DNA of 64,000 bases from Ramlibacter monticola (GTDB lineage: Bacteria; Pseudomonadota; Gammaproteobacteria; Burkholderiales; Burkholderiaceae_C), in NCBI RefSeq assembly GCF_016722785.1, contig NZ_JAEQNE010000003.1, positions 580,064 to 644,063 of the forward strand, in the 5' to 3' direction. The notes beneath the pieces were generated by a model. The model was given only the letters and a program-made list of their open reading frames with translations. It was not told where the DNA came from and did not search any database. Below, in pieces: positions 55,889 to 63,884 of the stretch. Positions within the stretch are counted from its first letter, which is position 1; every line of letters begins with the position of its first letter. Position numbers and translations under genes: made by a program.

Positions 55889-57739
55889 ATGCGAAAACCT
55901 CTCCCGCCGCTTGTTCGGTATCAGATGCGCCGTCGCCACCTGAAAGACATTCAGGACGAGGGCAGCGCCAGCTCGGTCGACGATGCGTCCGGCGACCTCA
56001 AGGCGAGGGCGCCAGCCACAGAGAGCCCTAAACACCGGGCATCGCGCGCGTCTAAAGGCGCCAGCCTCCTACACGCAGCTCCATCAACCAATCTGGAGCT
56101 GCACATGCACACCAACCAAACCATCCCTGCCAACCTCGACGCAGTCGCCCCCGGCAACATCGAGCACAGTGCCGATGCACTGGATGTCGGAAAGCGTGCG
56201 GACGCGCTGGACGAGGGGCGTGTCCAGGTCAAGTCCGCGAAGCGCAAGACTGGCGCGGACGTGGTGGCCAAGAAGGAATGCGCGGACGAGCTCGCGAAGA
56301 AGCCGGCCAAGAAGGGGCGGCCACGCGTGACGCCGTACAAGGAAGGCGATGTCTGGAGCTACCGCGTGCGCCGCGGGGGCCTAGACATCTACGAAACCGG
56401 ATTCGAAAACTCGGATGCCGCCCACGAGGCGATAAACGCGCTCATCACCCAGCTGGGCACCGGCAAGGCTCCCATGTATGGTGGCCCGAAGGAAAACAGC
56501 GTGGGCAAATCCATGCAGCGCTATGGCCTGGACCACCTACCCGGGCTCAAGGGAGCGCCGCAGGCAGTCCGTCGCATGAACCGCTGGCTCAAAGCACTGC
56601 GCTTGCCGCTGTTGGCCATTCTGCCGCTGGGGCAAGCCGACCAGGCTCCCAAGGGCGTGTCGGTGCGCAAGGGTCGCTATTGGGCGGTTCACCTCGTGCC
56701 CCATACCGATGTGGCCCGGATTCCGAAGGGCCTGCAAGACCATCGCGCGGCACTGGTCTCCAAGTCGGCAGACTCTTCGAGGGTGCGGCAGGTCTTGGCG
56801 GCCAAGCCGATGCTCAAGCTCTCGCACGACGACCTGCAAAGGTATATCCAGGTGCTGGAGGCCGAAGGTCTGGCCCGGGCGACCGTGGTTCAGGAACAGG
56901 CACTTCTGCGCAGCCTATTCAATCACGCCCGGGATTGCTGGAACTGGAACAGCATGGGGAAAAATCCTGGCAGTGGCTTGAAGCTCACGGGCGAACTGGT
57001 GGAGCGCGAACGCGTGCTGTCACTCGACGAGCAGCAGCGCTTTGACGAGGTTCTCAGGGAATGCCGCGAGCAGCTGCACGGCCCGGCTTTCAAGCTACTG
57101 CTGCAAACCGCCATGCGTGCCAGTGAGCCGAGGAACGCGACGTGGGGCGACGTCGACATGCAGAACTGCATCATCACCCTGCGTACGGACAAGGGTGGAA
57201 AAGGGCGCAAGGTGCCGCTGTCGCCGGAGGCCCTCGACGCGTTGCGGGAGCTCGGGCCGAGCGAGGACCCCAAGGAGCCCATCTTCCGAATGACGTACGA
57301 ATCCCTCAAGGCGGCTTGGCGCCGCGTATGCGAGCGCGCCGGCATTGTGGACCTGCACATTCATGACCTTCGGCACACAGCTGCCACCCGAATGGTGCTG
57401 AAGACTGGCAACGCCGTTTTCGCGCGAATTCTGACGGGCCATAAGAATTGGGAAATGGTCGACCGCTACATCAACGTGACCGCGCATGATGTTGTGAAAG
57501 TCATGCACGCTGTAGACGCGTCGCCGCCGGCACCGGCTACACCAGTCGAGCATGCCGAAGCGTCTGCGGACGTTAAGGCCCTGATGGCGCAGCTTTCCTC
57601 GTTGCATGCGCAACTTTCGCAGCACCTGGCGGCGGCACCCGCACCGCAGCCTGCGGCCGAATCCATCGAGCCTCACGCGGTGCGCCGAAGCGCTGCGAAC
57701 GACCCGCAGGCGCCTCAGAACCAGACCCGCAGGAGCTGA
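55889..57739 (+). CDS. Tyrosine-type site-specific integrase
   Basis: 616 residues with the AAGGAG-supported ATG at 55889; an in-frame ATG at 56105 with a GGAG site is an alternative. The C-terminal catalytic domain holds Arg in TAMRASEPRNATW, HDLRHTAATRM, GHKNWEMVDRYINV (His/Trp and Tyr), and a Lys in TDKGGKGRKVPL. The N-terminal region is long, charged and lacks known motifs; the last 70 residues are Ala/Pro/Gln-rich. It lies directly after tRNA-Phe, so it probably integrates the island there. Confidence 0.92.
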   Translation: MRKPLPPLVRYQMRRRHLKDIQDEGSASSVDDASGDLKARAPATESPKHRASRASKGASLLHAAPSTNLELHMHTNQTIPANLDAVAPGNIEHSADALDVGKRADALDEGRVQVKSAKRKTGADVVAKKECADELAKKPAKKGRPRVTPYKEGDVWSYRVRRGGLDIYETGFENSDAAHEAINALITQLGTGKAPMYGGPKENSVGKSMQRYGLDHLPGLKGAPQAVRRMNRWLKALRLPLLAILPLGQADQAPKGVSVRKGRYWAVHLVPHTDVARIPKGLQDHRAALVSKSADSSRVRQVLAAKPMLKLSHDDLQRYIQVLEAEGLARATVVQEQALLRSLFNHARDCWNWNSMGKNPGSGLKLTGELVERERVLSLDEQQRFDEVLRECREQLHGPAFKLLLQTAMRASEPRNATWGDVDMQNCIITLRTDKGGKGRKVPLSPEALDALRELGPSEDPKEPIFRMTYESLKAAWRRVCERAGIVDLHIHDLRHTAATRMVLKTGNAVFARILTGHKNWEMVDRYINVTAHDVVKVMHAVDASPPAPATPVEHAEASADVKALMAQLSSLHAQLSQHLAAAPAPQPAAESIEPHAVRRSAANDPQAPQNQTRRS

Positions 57740-57844
57740 CCGGGCGCTACGCCGGCAAGTGGCTTGAACGGTCGCTCGCCGGCTTACCTTGCTGGACGCC
57801 CCACGGTGCCGCACCCCGCTTCCCCCACGTTCCTATACGAGGAG

Positions 57845-57861
57845 CCCCCCTTTCTTGGGGG
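57845..57861 (+). repeat. Stem-loop before the 213-residue gene
   Basis: A C-run and a G-run (CCCCCC, TTTCTT, GGGGG) form a hairpin immediately before an AAAGGAA ribosome site. It may end the integrase transcript or affect translation of the next gene. Confidence 0.35.
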
Positions 57862-57875
57862 TCGAAAGGAACTCC

Positions 57876-58517
57876 ATGTTGCAAATCGCCGACTACGGCG
57901 CAAAGCTCCTCTCCCACATCGCCATCGCAGCAGACAAGCTCTCGCTTGGCCTGTTGATGGACCCTGAGGAGGTCGTCAGGACCGTCGCACCGCGTTACCC
58001 GGACGCGGTCAGCAACCGTTGGTGGGTATGCGGCAACCTCCACCGCGGCATGTTCGCTGCCGCTCAGGCTGCGCCGCTGCGTCACCTCGGGAAGGTCATT
58101 CTCACACCGCAAGGAACCAAGTATCTGGTCCTCGCACAGCAAGCCGGTGCGTGGCAGCACCGCCTGATGCTGCAATTAGCCGGCCGGCAGATGAGGGACT
58201 TCTTGGCGGCTAGCCTCGACATCGGGTTCGAGTTGTCGCTGGGTTGCGCCGGCGAGGAAGAAGGTCTGCTTGTTCAGGACTGTCGGTTCGTGTCAGCGTT
58301 GCTGGGCGAGATGGACTTGCAGCGTGAAACTGTTCCGCGCATGTCACCGCACCTGCTTCGCAAGGAAGCGTGCATGGTGGCGAGCAGCCTGCTGTCTCCG
58401 TCAGAAGTCTGCGTCGAGGAGTTGCAAGTCCCGCACCACGTGTGCGTCAGCATCGTGGCATCTGACGAACTCGTCGCAGCAGTGATGGAAAGCGACCGGC
58501 CTGACCAAGGGAACTGA
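57876..58517 (+). CDS. Hypothetical protein, 213 residues
   Basis: Not recognised. The ATG has a good AAAGGAA site. The protein is soluble in appearance, with a conserved-looking Trp/Cys stretch (NRWWVCGNLHRG), a central LMLQLAGRQMRDFLAAS helix and an acidic LGCAGEEEGLL segment; it ends acidic. A strong terminator follows. Its position between the integrase and the regulator suggests cargo of the island. Confidence 0.7.
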   Translation: MLQIADYGAKLLSHIAIAADKLSLGLLMDPEEVVRTVAPRYPDAVSNRWWVCGNLHRGMFAAAQAAPLRHLGKVILTPQGTKYLVLAQQAGAWQHRLMLQLAGRQMRDFLAASLDIGFELSLGCAGEEEGLLVQDCRFVSALLGEMDLQRETVPRMSPHLLRKEACMVASSLLSPSEVCVEELQVPHHVCVSIVASDELVAAVMESDRPDQGN

Positions 58518-58553
58518 CCCACCAGCGCCGGCCGTTCGCCGCGGTCCATGATT

Positions 58554-58594
58554 AATCCCCGCAAGCCTGTCACGCTTGCGGGGATTTCCTTTTG
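58554..58594 (+). terminator. Rho-independent terminator
   Basis: AATCCCCGCAAGC, 7-base loop, GCTTGCGGGGATT, then TCCTTTT. A 13-bp perfect stem. Confidence 0.88.
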
Positions 58595-58649
58595 ATGGCC
58601 GGCCTGCGCCGGACAACCGAGCCACTCGATTTGAGGCTGGCCAGATGGG

Positions 58650-58670
58650 AAAAACCCCGCGGGGGCGGGG
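58650..58670 (-). terminator. Terminator of the AlpA-like gene (minus strand)
   Basis: On the minus strand: CCCCGC, 4 bases, GCGGGG, then TTTTT. It lies 12 bases after the AlpA stop. Confidence 0.75.
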
Positions 58671-58682
58671 AGTCAGCGAATC

Positions 58683-58922
58683 TCAGAGTGGAATCCAGGA
58701 ACGCTGCGCAGCGAACGCTTCGTCGAGCCATTTCTCAACGACGCTGGAGTGCCAGTACAGCAGGCGGCCTCGCCGCACCCCAGCAGGAAGCTTGTCCGAC
58801 TTCAACAGACCTTCGACACTACGTACCGACATCCGCAGCGCGTCGGCGAGCTCAGCTTTTGTCAAAAGATGCGGCACAGTGGCATTCGGAGTAGTGACAT
58901 TCTGCGAGATGGCCTGATTCAT
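58683..58922 (-). CDS. AlpA-like small HTH regulator / excisionase
   Basis: 79 residues from the GGAG-supported ATG at 58922-58920 (a second ATG at 58934 would add 4 residues). It has a MerR/AlpA-type HTH: LLTKAELADALRMSVRSVEGLLKSDKLPAGVRRGRLLYWHSSVVEKWLDEAF. Such proteins activate integrase genes or act as directionality factors. A 7-bp-arm palindrome lies in its promoter region. Confidence 0.82.
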   Translation of the reverse strand: MNQAISQNVTTPNATVPHLLTKAELADALRMSVRSVEGLLKSDKLPAGVRRGRLLYWHSSVVEKWLDEAFAAQRSWIPL

Positions 58923-58972
58923 TTCATGCTCCATAAAGTGAGTGACTGGAGCCTCGTGTACGTACCCGGCCT

Positions 58973-58991
58973 CTTTAGGGGCGTCCTAAAG
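58973..58991. promoter_or_regulatory. Palindrome, candidate operator for the AlpA-like gene
   Basis: CTTTAGG, five bases, CCTAAAG, perfect 7-bp arms, 39 bases upstream of the AlpA-like gene's first ATG. Confidence 0.55.
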
Positions 58992-59005
58992 TGCCGGCCG
59001 CTCTC

Positions 59006-59317
59006 TCAGGGCCAGACACGGAGTACGCCGTCGTCGAGCGCGCCATGCTGCGCGTGGCATAGATGTAAGGAGACGCCGAGGCGATAGGCCAGGAGCGCCA
59101 AGGCAATCGGGCGTTCGTGAGCATGCGACGTGACATTCGAGCACGTCAAACGACATAGAGCGGTGGCCTTAGAGGCCGGAGAGGGCCAAATCGAGCCAGT
59201 TTGCGGGAGCCGCGCTACAGTCGGCACTTCATTTGACATGGTGGGCACGTCATTTGACATGGTGGGCACGTCATTTGACATGACCTGAAGCACCGTCGCG
59301 CGCATGTCGAATGACAT
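59006..59317 (-). CDS. Hypothetical ORF with MSNDVPT repeats, doubtful
   Basis: 103 residues starting MSFDMRATVLQ and containing three copies of MSNDVPT/MSNEVPT translated from the 21-bp DNA repeats. It starts 15 bases after the stop of the upstream gene on the same strand, with AGGGCGG as a possible ribosome site. The C-terminal half is of no known type. It may be a real repeat protein, or only a regulatory repeat array that reads as an ORF. Confidence 0.35.
   Translation of the reverse strand: MSFDMRATVLQVMSNDVPTMSNDVPTMSNEVPTVARLPQTGSIWPSPASKATALCRLTCSNVTSHAHERPIALALLAYRLGVSLHLCHAQHGALDDGVLRVWP
59230..59282. repeat. 21-bp direct repeats, three copies of CATTTGACATG
   Basis: CATTTGACATG starts at 59230, 59251 and 59272, a strict 21-bp period. 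A related palindrome CATGTC-GAAT-GACATG lies at 59303-59318. The 21-bp period is two helical turns, typical of protein-binding arrays such as iterons or operators. Confidence 0.8.
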
Positions 59318-59332
59318 GCCAAATGCCGCCCT

Positions 59333-59689
59333 TTAACCTTGAGGGCCTTTGCGCCAGCGGACTTCACCTTCGCCGAGCGACCAACCAGAGTCCACAACGC
59401 GCGTAAAGTCGTCGTCACGCCCCACGTTCGGCATATCCCCCAGCACTTCGCGCTTGTCGCTGGGGCCGCCGAAGCTTTTGACGACCACGACCTTTTCGGT
59501 CCATCGGGCGCCTGACGCCTCGGCATTGGCGTATGTATCCGGACGAATTTTCGCGGCGGTCACCACCTCCAGCGCGCGCAAAGCGCGCATCGGCCGGCCG
59601 TCCACCACCAAGGGTGCATGACCTCCGATGAATGAGCGCTGCTCCTCTAGTATGGCGATGGCTTCGTCGAGCGTCATGGCAACAAGCAA
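59333..59689 (-). CDS. Hypothetical protein, 118 residues
   Basis: Not recognised. It begins MLVAMTLDEAIAILEEQRS (the internal ATG four residues in is an alternative) and is mixed alpha/beta by appearance. Charged GARWTEKVVVVKSFGGPSDKREVLGDMPN and an acidic segment precede a basic end. It begins 21 bases after the XRE gene on the same strand, so the two may form a toxin-antitoxin-like pair, though no toxin motif is seen. Confidence 0.6.
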   Translation of the reverse strand: MLVAMTLDEAIAILEEQRSFIGGHAPLVVDGRPMRALRALEVVTAAKIRPDTYANAEASGARWTEKVVVVKSFGGPSDKREVLGDMPNVGRDDDFTRVVDSGWSLGEGEVRWRKGPQG

Positions 59690-59710
59690 AATCCGCGAAG
59701 GGTCTTCGTA

Positions 59711-60022
59711 TCAGTGTTGATTGTCTTGGCGCTGGGGCCCCAGCGCCAAGTCCTGCAGCTTGCGTCCCAATCTTTCGTCCGCTGCGACGGCATCAATGTC
59801 CCTTTCCAGACCCAGCGCAGCCAGCACCCGCAGGTAGGTTCCAAGCGTCGCTCCAGGGGCGCCCGCTTCCACCTTGTAGACGGAGCTTCGAGAGATGCCA
59901 GCGCGAGCGGCGACCGCTGCTGCGCTCAGTCTGCGCCGGCGCCGAGCTAGGTGAATGCGCGTTCCGAGCGCCGTCAGCATCTGCTGCTCCTGAGGAAAGG
60001 TGATGGGCGCTCTGCTCGGCAT
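59711..60022 (-). CDS. XRE-family HTH regulator (HipB-like)
   Basis: 103 residues. The HTH occupies about residues 20-75 (LGTRIHLARRRRRLSAAAVAARAGISRSSVYKVEAGAPGATLGTYLRVLAALGLERDI). This type often precedes hipA-like toxins, but no HipA homologue adjoins it. A start at 59980 (GGAG) is an alternative; the longer start is favoured by family N-termini. Confidence 0.85.
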   Translation of the reverse strand: MPSRAPITFPQEQQMLTALGTRIHLARRRRRLSAAAVAARAGISRSSVYKVEAGAPGATLGTYLRVLAALGLERDIDAVAADERLGRKLQDLALGPQRQDNQH

Positions 60023-60082
60023 TTGTCTTCCGTCACAGACGAACGTGGCTCTAACTGTCTAGAACAGCGGACTTCTCTACAA

Positions 60083-60631
60083 TCAACTACATATCGCTGA
60101 AATCGGCGCCTCGCCGCTCAAGGGGGTCGCCAGCCGCACCAACTGGCTTCGCAGGGCTGCCTGCAGGTGCGGCGGACTAATGCCTTCGTTCGGGTCGGTG
60201 AGAAGCAGGTTGGGGAGCGCCCAGGCAGGCCAGCCGGTTGCGTCATCGTCCAGTGCCAGCCAGGAACCAGGGTCTCTGCGCAGAACGTCCTGGGTGACTT
60301 GCTCGCCACGGGACAGTCGGAGGAACCTGTCTTCCCCCATTTCAGAGTGATAGGTCGCGCCGATGACGCGCGTGCGCAAGCCAGCCGGCAGGCGCTTCGC
60401 AGCGCCAGCGCACCGATATCGAAGCACCCAAGAGGTACTTAGCACAATGCGCACGTGCGGGTAGGGCTCGAGCATCTCCTCCAGGAGCGCTGCGTGTTGG
60501 AACAGCACGTATGGTTCAGGAGCGCGCAGGTACGCGCCCCGTCTAGGATGCCACCAGACGTTCGCGTTGCTCAGTACTCCGTCGAAGTCGAGATAGAGCA
60601 CCGGTTGGCCACGGCCCTTCGGGACTCTCAT
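60083..60631 (-). CDS. HAD-fold protein, HAD_SAK_2-like (RNA-repair-type phosphatase domain)
   Basis: 182 residues. The HAD motif I is LYLDFDGVL (Asp15 and Asp17), motif II is IVLSTSWVLRYR, and a late acidic motif is SWLALDDDATGW. The compact single-domain layout resembles the HAD domain found in Swiss-army-knife RNA-repair proteins. It starts 6 bases after the upstream unknown gene, so it is probably cotranscribed. The substrate is unknown. Confidence 0.7.
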   Translation of the reverse strand: MRVPKGRGQPVLYLDFDGVLSNANVWWHPRRGAYLRAPEPYVLFQHAALLEEMLEPYPHVRIVLSTSWVLRYRCAGAAKRLPAGLRTRVIGATYHSEMGEDRFLRLSRGEQVTQDVLRRDPGSWLALDDDATGWPAWALPNLLLTDPNEGISPPHLQAALRSQLVRLATPLSGEAPISAICS

Positions 60632-60637
60632 CCCTGT

Positions 60638-61234
60638 TCATGCTCCAAAAAATCCGTCTGCGTGTCCGAGGAGTTCTGGCGGAAGCACTGCAGTGACCGA
60701 AATGCTTGTGGGCTTGTTCCCAGGATTGTCCGGTCTCAATCCGTCCGGCGCGAGCAGGCGCGCGGCGGTCAGAACCACGTCGGGCAAAACTGACTCTCTA
60801 TCGGCGGCCAGTTGGTGCTTGCTCTCGAGCGCCGCGCGCAACTGCGGAGACACCGGCACGCGCACATCCACCGCTGCTACCGATGTTCCTGCTGCCATCA
60901 ACAAGCGCAGGTTCTTGCCCCGCATATCGGCGAGCAGTTCGGCAACCAGTGTTCCTACTAAGGGCAAGAAGAAGCGGTGCTGAATCGCGCCCGTCTGAAT
61001 GGCGACCACCCAAAACGTGAATCTTGGTCCGATGCCAATGGCGTCGGATGTGATGATGGCCGAGGCCGACTCGGTTCTGAAGTGCTCCAGTACGTCTATG
61101 GTAAGTGCCGTGGTGAAGTACCACGCCGTTTCCGAACCCTCGGATTTTCCTGCGCTGCGAACCAAGCCCCCGTCCCAGAGGCGGTGCTGTGCCAATGCAA
61201 GCTCAATGAGTTCCGTGGCGGTATCTGCGTTCAT
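60638..61234 (-). CDS. Hypothetical protein, 198 residues
   Basis: Not recognised. The ATG at 61234 was preferred because sequence further upstream reads as low-complexity Arg/Ser. It begins MNADTATELIELALAQHRLWDGG and has a beta-rich middle (SAIITSDAIGIGPRFTFWVVAIQTG) and hydrophobic helices (FFLPLVGTLVAELLADM). It precedes the HAD-fold gene by 6 bases; the pair is conserved in this order only as far as this window shows. Confidence 0.6.
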   Translation of the reverse strand: MNADTATELIELALAQHRLWDGGLVRSAGKSEGSETAWYFTTALTIDVLEHFRTESASAIITSDAIGIGPRFTFWVVAIQTGAIQHRFFLPLVGTLVAELLADMRGKNLRLLMAAGTSVAAVDVRVPVSPQLRAALESKHQLAADRESVLPDVVLTAARLLAPDGLRPDNPGNKPTSISVTAVLPPELLGHADGFFGA

Positions 61235-61443
61235 CAAGTGGTCACTGGAAAGGCAAGCGCTCGTGCGGGTCGCAGTGGACGAGGGAGGTGACACTCGACG
61301 TCGCCGACCGCTGGAGAGAGGCGGCATGGTCTCGAATTCTGAACACGCCCGCAACAAGTTTCGATTACGAAATTGCAGGGGCGCTGAGAGTAGTTCCTAC
61401 ACAGGGCACCGGGGCGAGGTCCCGTACCTGTGGAGGAACTCTA

Positions 61444-61647
61444 TTGAACCTAAGACGCAAGAAACGCGGACGACCTGGAGTGACACTTGCGGAAGTGCTG
61501 CGGGCGTGCGAGGCACTCAAGGCCCAAGGGCGAGCGGTGGGACCCACCAACGTCCGTCTCGAACTTGGCCGGGGAAGTTTCAACACCATCGTTAGACATC
61601 TGAGAGCGCTCGGTTATGGGAGGCCTGCGCCAAGGAAAGACTCCTAG
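61444..61647 (+). CDS. Minimal KfrA-N-like DNA-binding protein, 67 residues
   Basis: A TTG start preceded by GGAGGA at 61432-61437 gives a compact protein: basic MNLRRKKRGRPG then VTLAEVLRACEALKAQGRAVGPTNVRLELGRGSFNTIVRHLRALG. The second part matches the N-terminal DNA-binding domain of KfrA-type plasmid proteins (LxAxGxxxTxxxVRxxLGxGSxxTI). The long coiled-coil of KfrA is absent. It diverges from the hypothetical at 60638-61234. Confidence 0.65.
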   Translation: MNLRRKKRGRPGVTLAEVLRACEALKAQGRAVGPTNVRLELGRGSFNTIVRHLRALGYGRPAPRKDS

Positions 61648-61702
61648 TTCAGAGGCGCGTGGGGTTCCACTTCATTCCACGCGCGTCACTTTGATTGACA
61701 AC

Positions 61703-61725
61703 GGCCCCCTTGGGGGCCTCCTTTC
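61703..61725 (+). terminator. Hairpin between the KfrA-like gene and the convergent recombinase
   Basis: GGCCCCC and GGGGGCC separated by TT (effective 6-bp stem with CTTG loop), then TCCTTTCG. Located between two convergent genes. Confidence 0.6.
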
Positions 61726-61730
61726 GTTGG

Positions 61731-63740
61731 TCACCCCGCGTTGTCGGCGCTGGCCGCAATGCCATTCGGTCGACTGCTCATGGACCGGTACTGCTCTTCC
61801 GCATCCTCGATGTTGTTCTCCAATGCTCGTACACCATCCTGAGCCTCCATGTAGTCATACTCTTTGAGCACCGTCGGCAATGAATCGTTGAGGATAAGCG
61901 CCACCAAGGCGTACTCGCGGGGATTGCGCTTCAGGTGGTCTGTTGCCGCGATATGCCGGAACGAGTGGGTCGAAAGCCCAATGCCGGATTCGGTGTAGGG
62001 AGCTGTTCGAGTCTTGATGCAATGGTAGATGCCTGCTGATGTAAACCCCCAAGCTTCCTCAGGAACCTCGACTGGCAGGGACTTGCGTCGCGAGACACTG
62101 GGCAGAAATACCCGATGAGAGGCGCTGGAGTGCTTCAACAGCGGACGTGCCTCATTCAGGTACCGATTGACCCAGACGTTTAGGGTCGGGTGGAGAGTCA
62201 CTGTGTACGGCATGGCACTGCTCGATTTCTCGTTCTTGAAGTCTGACAGCGGGAAATCCAGCTCCCACCCAGAGCCCGCGCGGCGCAGGTTCGCGGCTGA
62301 GCCTCGGAACGTCATGATGGCGAAGTGGTGCCCTCGCAGCGGGTGCCGTTGTAGCATCTTCAACAAGAGCAAGTCCCTCAACCAAGCGGCATAGCTGCGC
62401 TTGTGGTGCGCTGGGGGAGGTTGGTTCTCAATTGCTGAAATGATTCGGACGAGCTCCAGCATGGGGGATTCCTGGCGAATCAGCGAACCCATGGTTTCCT
62501 TCGGATTTCGTGACTTCTCGCCCTTGCTCTGTTCTTGGAGCTTCTTCTGATGGTCCAGAAGCACGCGGTACGCGGCTTCACAGCGAGCTTGCCAAGCCGT
62601 CGCAGAATCGTAGTCACACGCTGCCTCCGGTCGGCCTTCGGCGGGCAGCGTCTGCGCCAAGTCCGTCATCAACCACACTGCGCCGGTCTTCGGGCGCAAA
62701 TGGCTTCTAAGGTTATTCAGCGCTGTCAGGACGCCACTGTGAAGAATGCCGTCGGAGCGGTTTTGAATCCACTTTACATACCGCTTGATGAGGTCGTCTC
62801 GAACCAGCCAGGCGAGTGTGTCGAGACCCGCCGCAGGCAGCTCTTGCCCTCCATACTTTCGGGGCGTCGCGAGATACCCCAGAAAGCACCGGACGAGTTG
62901 AAAATGGAGTGCCGCTGATGGGCACACTTGACCGTCAAAAACCGCGCTGCGGTCGATGTCAATGGAAACTCGCGAAGCTGGCTTGAGCCGCCACGTGTTG
63001 CGGGGCGTAGCATCGTCGCGGGAAAAGTCGACCTTGATGGCAATGAGCTGCTGCCACTGGGCAAAAAGACGTTCGGTTGGTTCAAGCGCAAACTTGGCGA
63101 GTCCTTCCCGGTTGCGTCGCATCCTCTCGCCAAATGTGGTCGTGGGACGTTTCGCATCCTCTCTCCGTTCCGACCCCCTCAGTCGTCGTGCGGGGATGCG
63201 GCAGATGAGTGTGTCGGGCCGAACGTCCAGTACTTTCTCAAGTGCGCGGACTGCGTGGAGCGAGTCGTGTTCCGGCAGACCATCACCTGCGAACCACCTT
63301 TTCAGGGTCCCCATGCAGATTCCGGACGCTCGACACAAGGCGGCGCGAGTCAACCCGCTGCGTTGGTACGCGAGATGAAGGGCTCCGCTAAAACTTTCGG
63401 GGAGGGTGTCATCATTCGCCATTCCGATGGCCACAGAGCGCCACCACAAGATTTGTTCGACGCGGTCTTTTAGCGTCCGCGCCGCTACGTTTTCCGACTG
63501 GACGTCTTGGAAGCGCTGGAAGAGCGAGTCAAACATTTCACCGAAATCCTTCCCCAAGGGCATCGAGGATTCGCGGGAAAGGACGGAGCGCCAAGCTCGA
63601 AGGGCGGTCCTGAAGTTGGCGATTTGGCCGGTCGATTTTTTGTTGGATGTCAAGGTGTCGACACCACGGCTCTCAAGGTCTGCGTACGTCGAATGCAGTT
63701 CGGCCAAGGCTGCGGGTTTGGAAGTCTGCTGTTTGGTCAT
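61731..63740 (-). CDS. Large tyrosine recombinase with internal helix-turn-helix, 669 residues
   Basis: The N-terminal part has a long charged segment and an XRE-like HTH at about residues 119-178 (AYQRSGLTRAALCRASGICMGTLKRWFAGDGLPEHDSLHAVRAL). The C-terminal domain carries HSFRH (592-596) and a likely catalytic Tyr628 or Tyr630 in LKEYDYM, with an upstream RHPLRGHHF Arg. The usual second-His GH motif reads LND, which is atypical. A GTGAAAC operator array lies just upstream, so the HTH may autoregulate. Not recognised as a known named element. Confidence 0.75.
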   Translation of the reverse strand: MTKQQTSKPAALAELHSTYADLESRGVDTLTSNKKSTGQIANFRTALRAWRSVLSRESSMPLGKDFGEMFDSLFQRFQDVQSENVAARTLKDRVEQILWWRSVAIGMANDDTLPESFSGALHLAYQRSGLTRAALCRASGICMGTLKRWFAGDGLPEHDSLHAVRALEKVLDVRPDTLICRIPARRLRGSERREDAKRPTTTFGERMRRNREGLAKFALEPTERLFAQWQQLIAIKVDFSRDDATPRNTWRLKPASRVSIDIDRSAVFDGQVCPSAALHFQLVRCFLGYLATPRKYGGQELPAAGLDTLAWLVRDDLIKRYVKWIQNRSDGILHSGVLTALNNLRSHLRPKTGAVWLMTDLAQTLPAEGRPEAACDYDSATAWQARCEAAYRVLLDHQKKLQEQSKGEKSRNPKETMGSLIRQESPMLELVRIISAIENQPPPAHHKRSYAAWLRDLLLLKMLQRHPLRGHHFAIMTFRGSAANLRRAGSGWELDFPLSDFKNEKSSSAMPYTVTLHPTLNVWVNRYLNEARPLLKHSSASHRVFLPSVSRRKSLPVEVPEEAWGFTSAGIYHCIKTRTAPYTESGIGLSTHSFRHIAATDHLKRNPREYALVALILNDSLPTVLKEYDYMEAQDGVRALENNIEDAEEQYRSMSSRPNGIAASADNAG

Positions 63741-63765
63741 GCGGATTCTGTTGGTTCAGTTTGGT

Positions 63766-63795
63766 GTTTCACGGCAACGTGAAACGCGGTTTCAC
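63766..63795. promoter_or_regulatory. GTGAAAC palindrome and half-site upstream of the HTH-recombinase
   Basis: GTGAAAC-GCG-GTTTCAC (63779-63795) is a 17-bp perfect palindrome, and a third half-site GTTTCAC lies at 63766-63772. It starts 26 bases before the recombinase ATG on its own promoter side. Confidence 0.75.
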
Positions 63796-63884
63796 GGCTG
63801 ATGCCCCCTTTGCTCTGATTTCTCCATGAGAGGAGGGCCCGTACGGCGTCTCGAACTGATACGAGATTTCGAGACAAACCCGGA

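Noticed and set aside
59213..59282. CRISPR-like array
   Set aside because: The 21-bp period is a direct repeat with almost identical spacers, not distinct spacers, and no cas gene is present.
59711..60022. A HipBA toxin-antitoxin system
   Set aside because: The HipB-like regulator is present, but no HipA-like kinase is encoded next to it.
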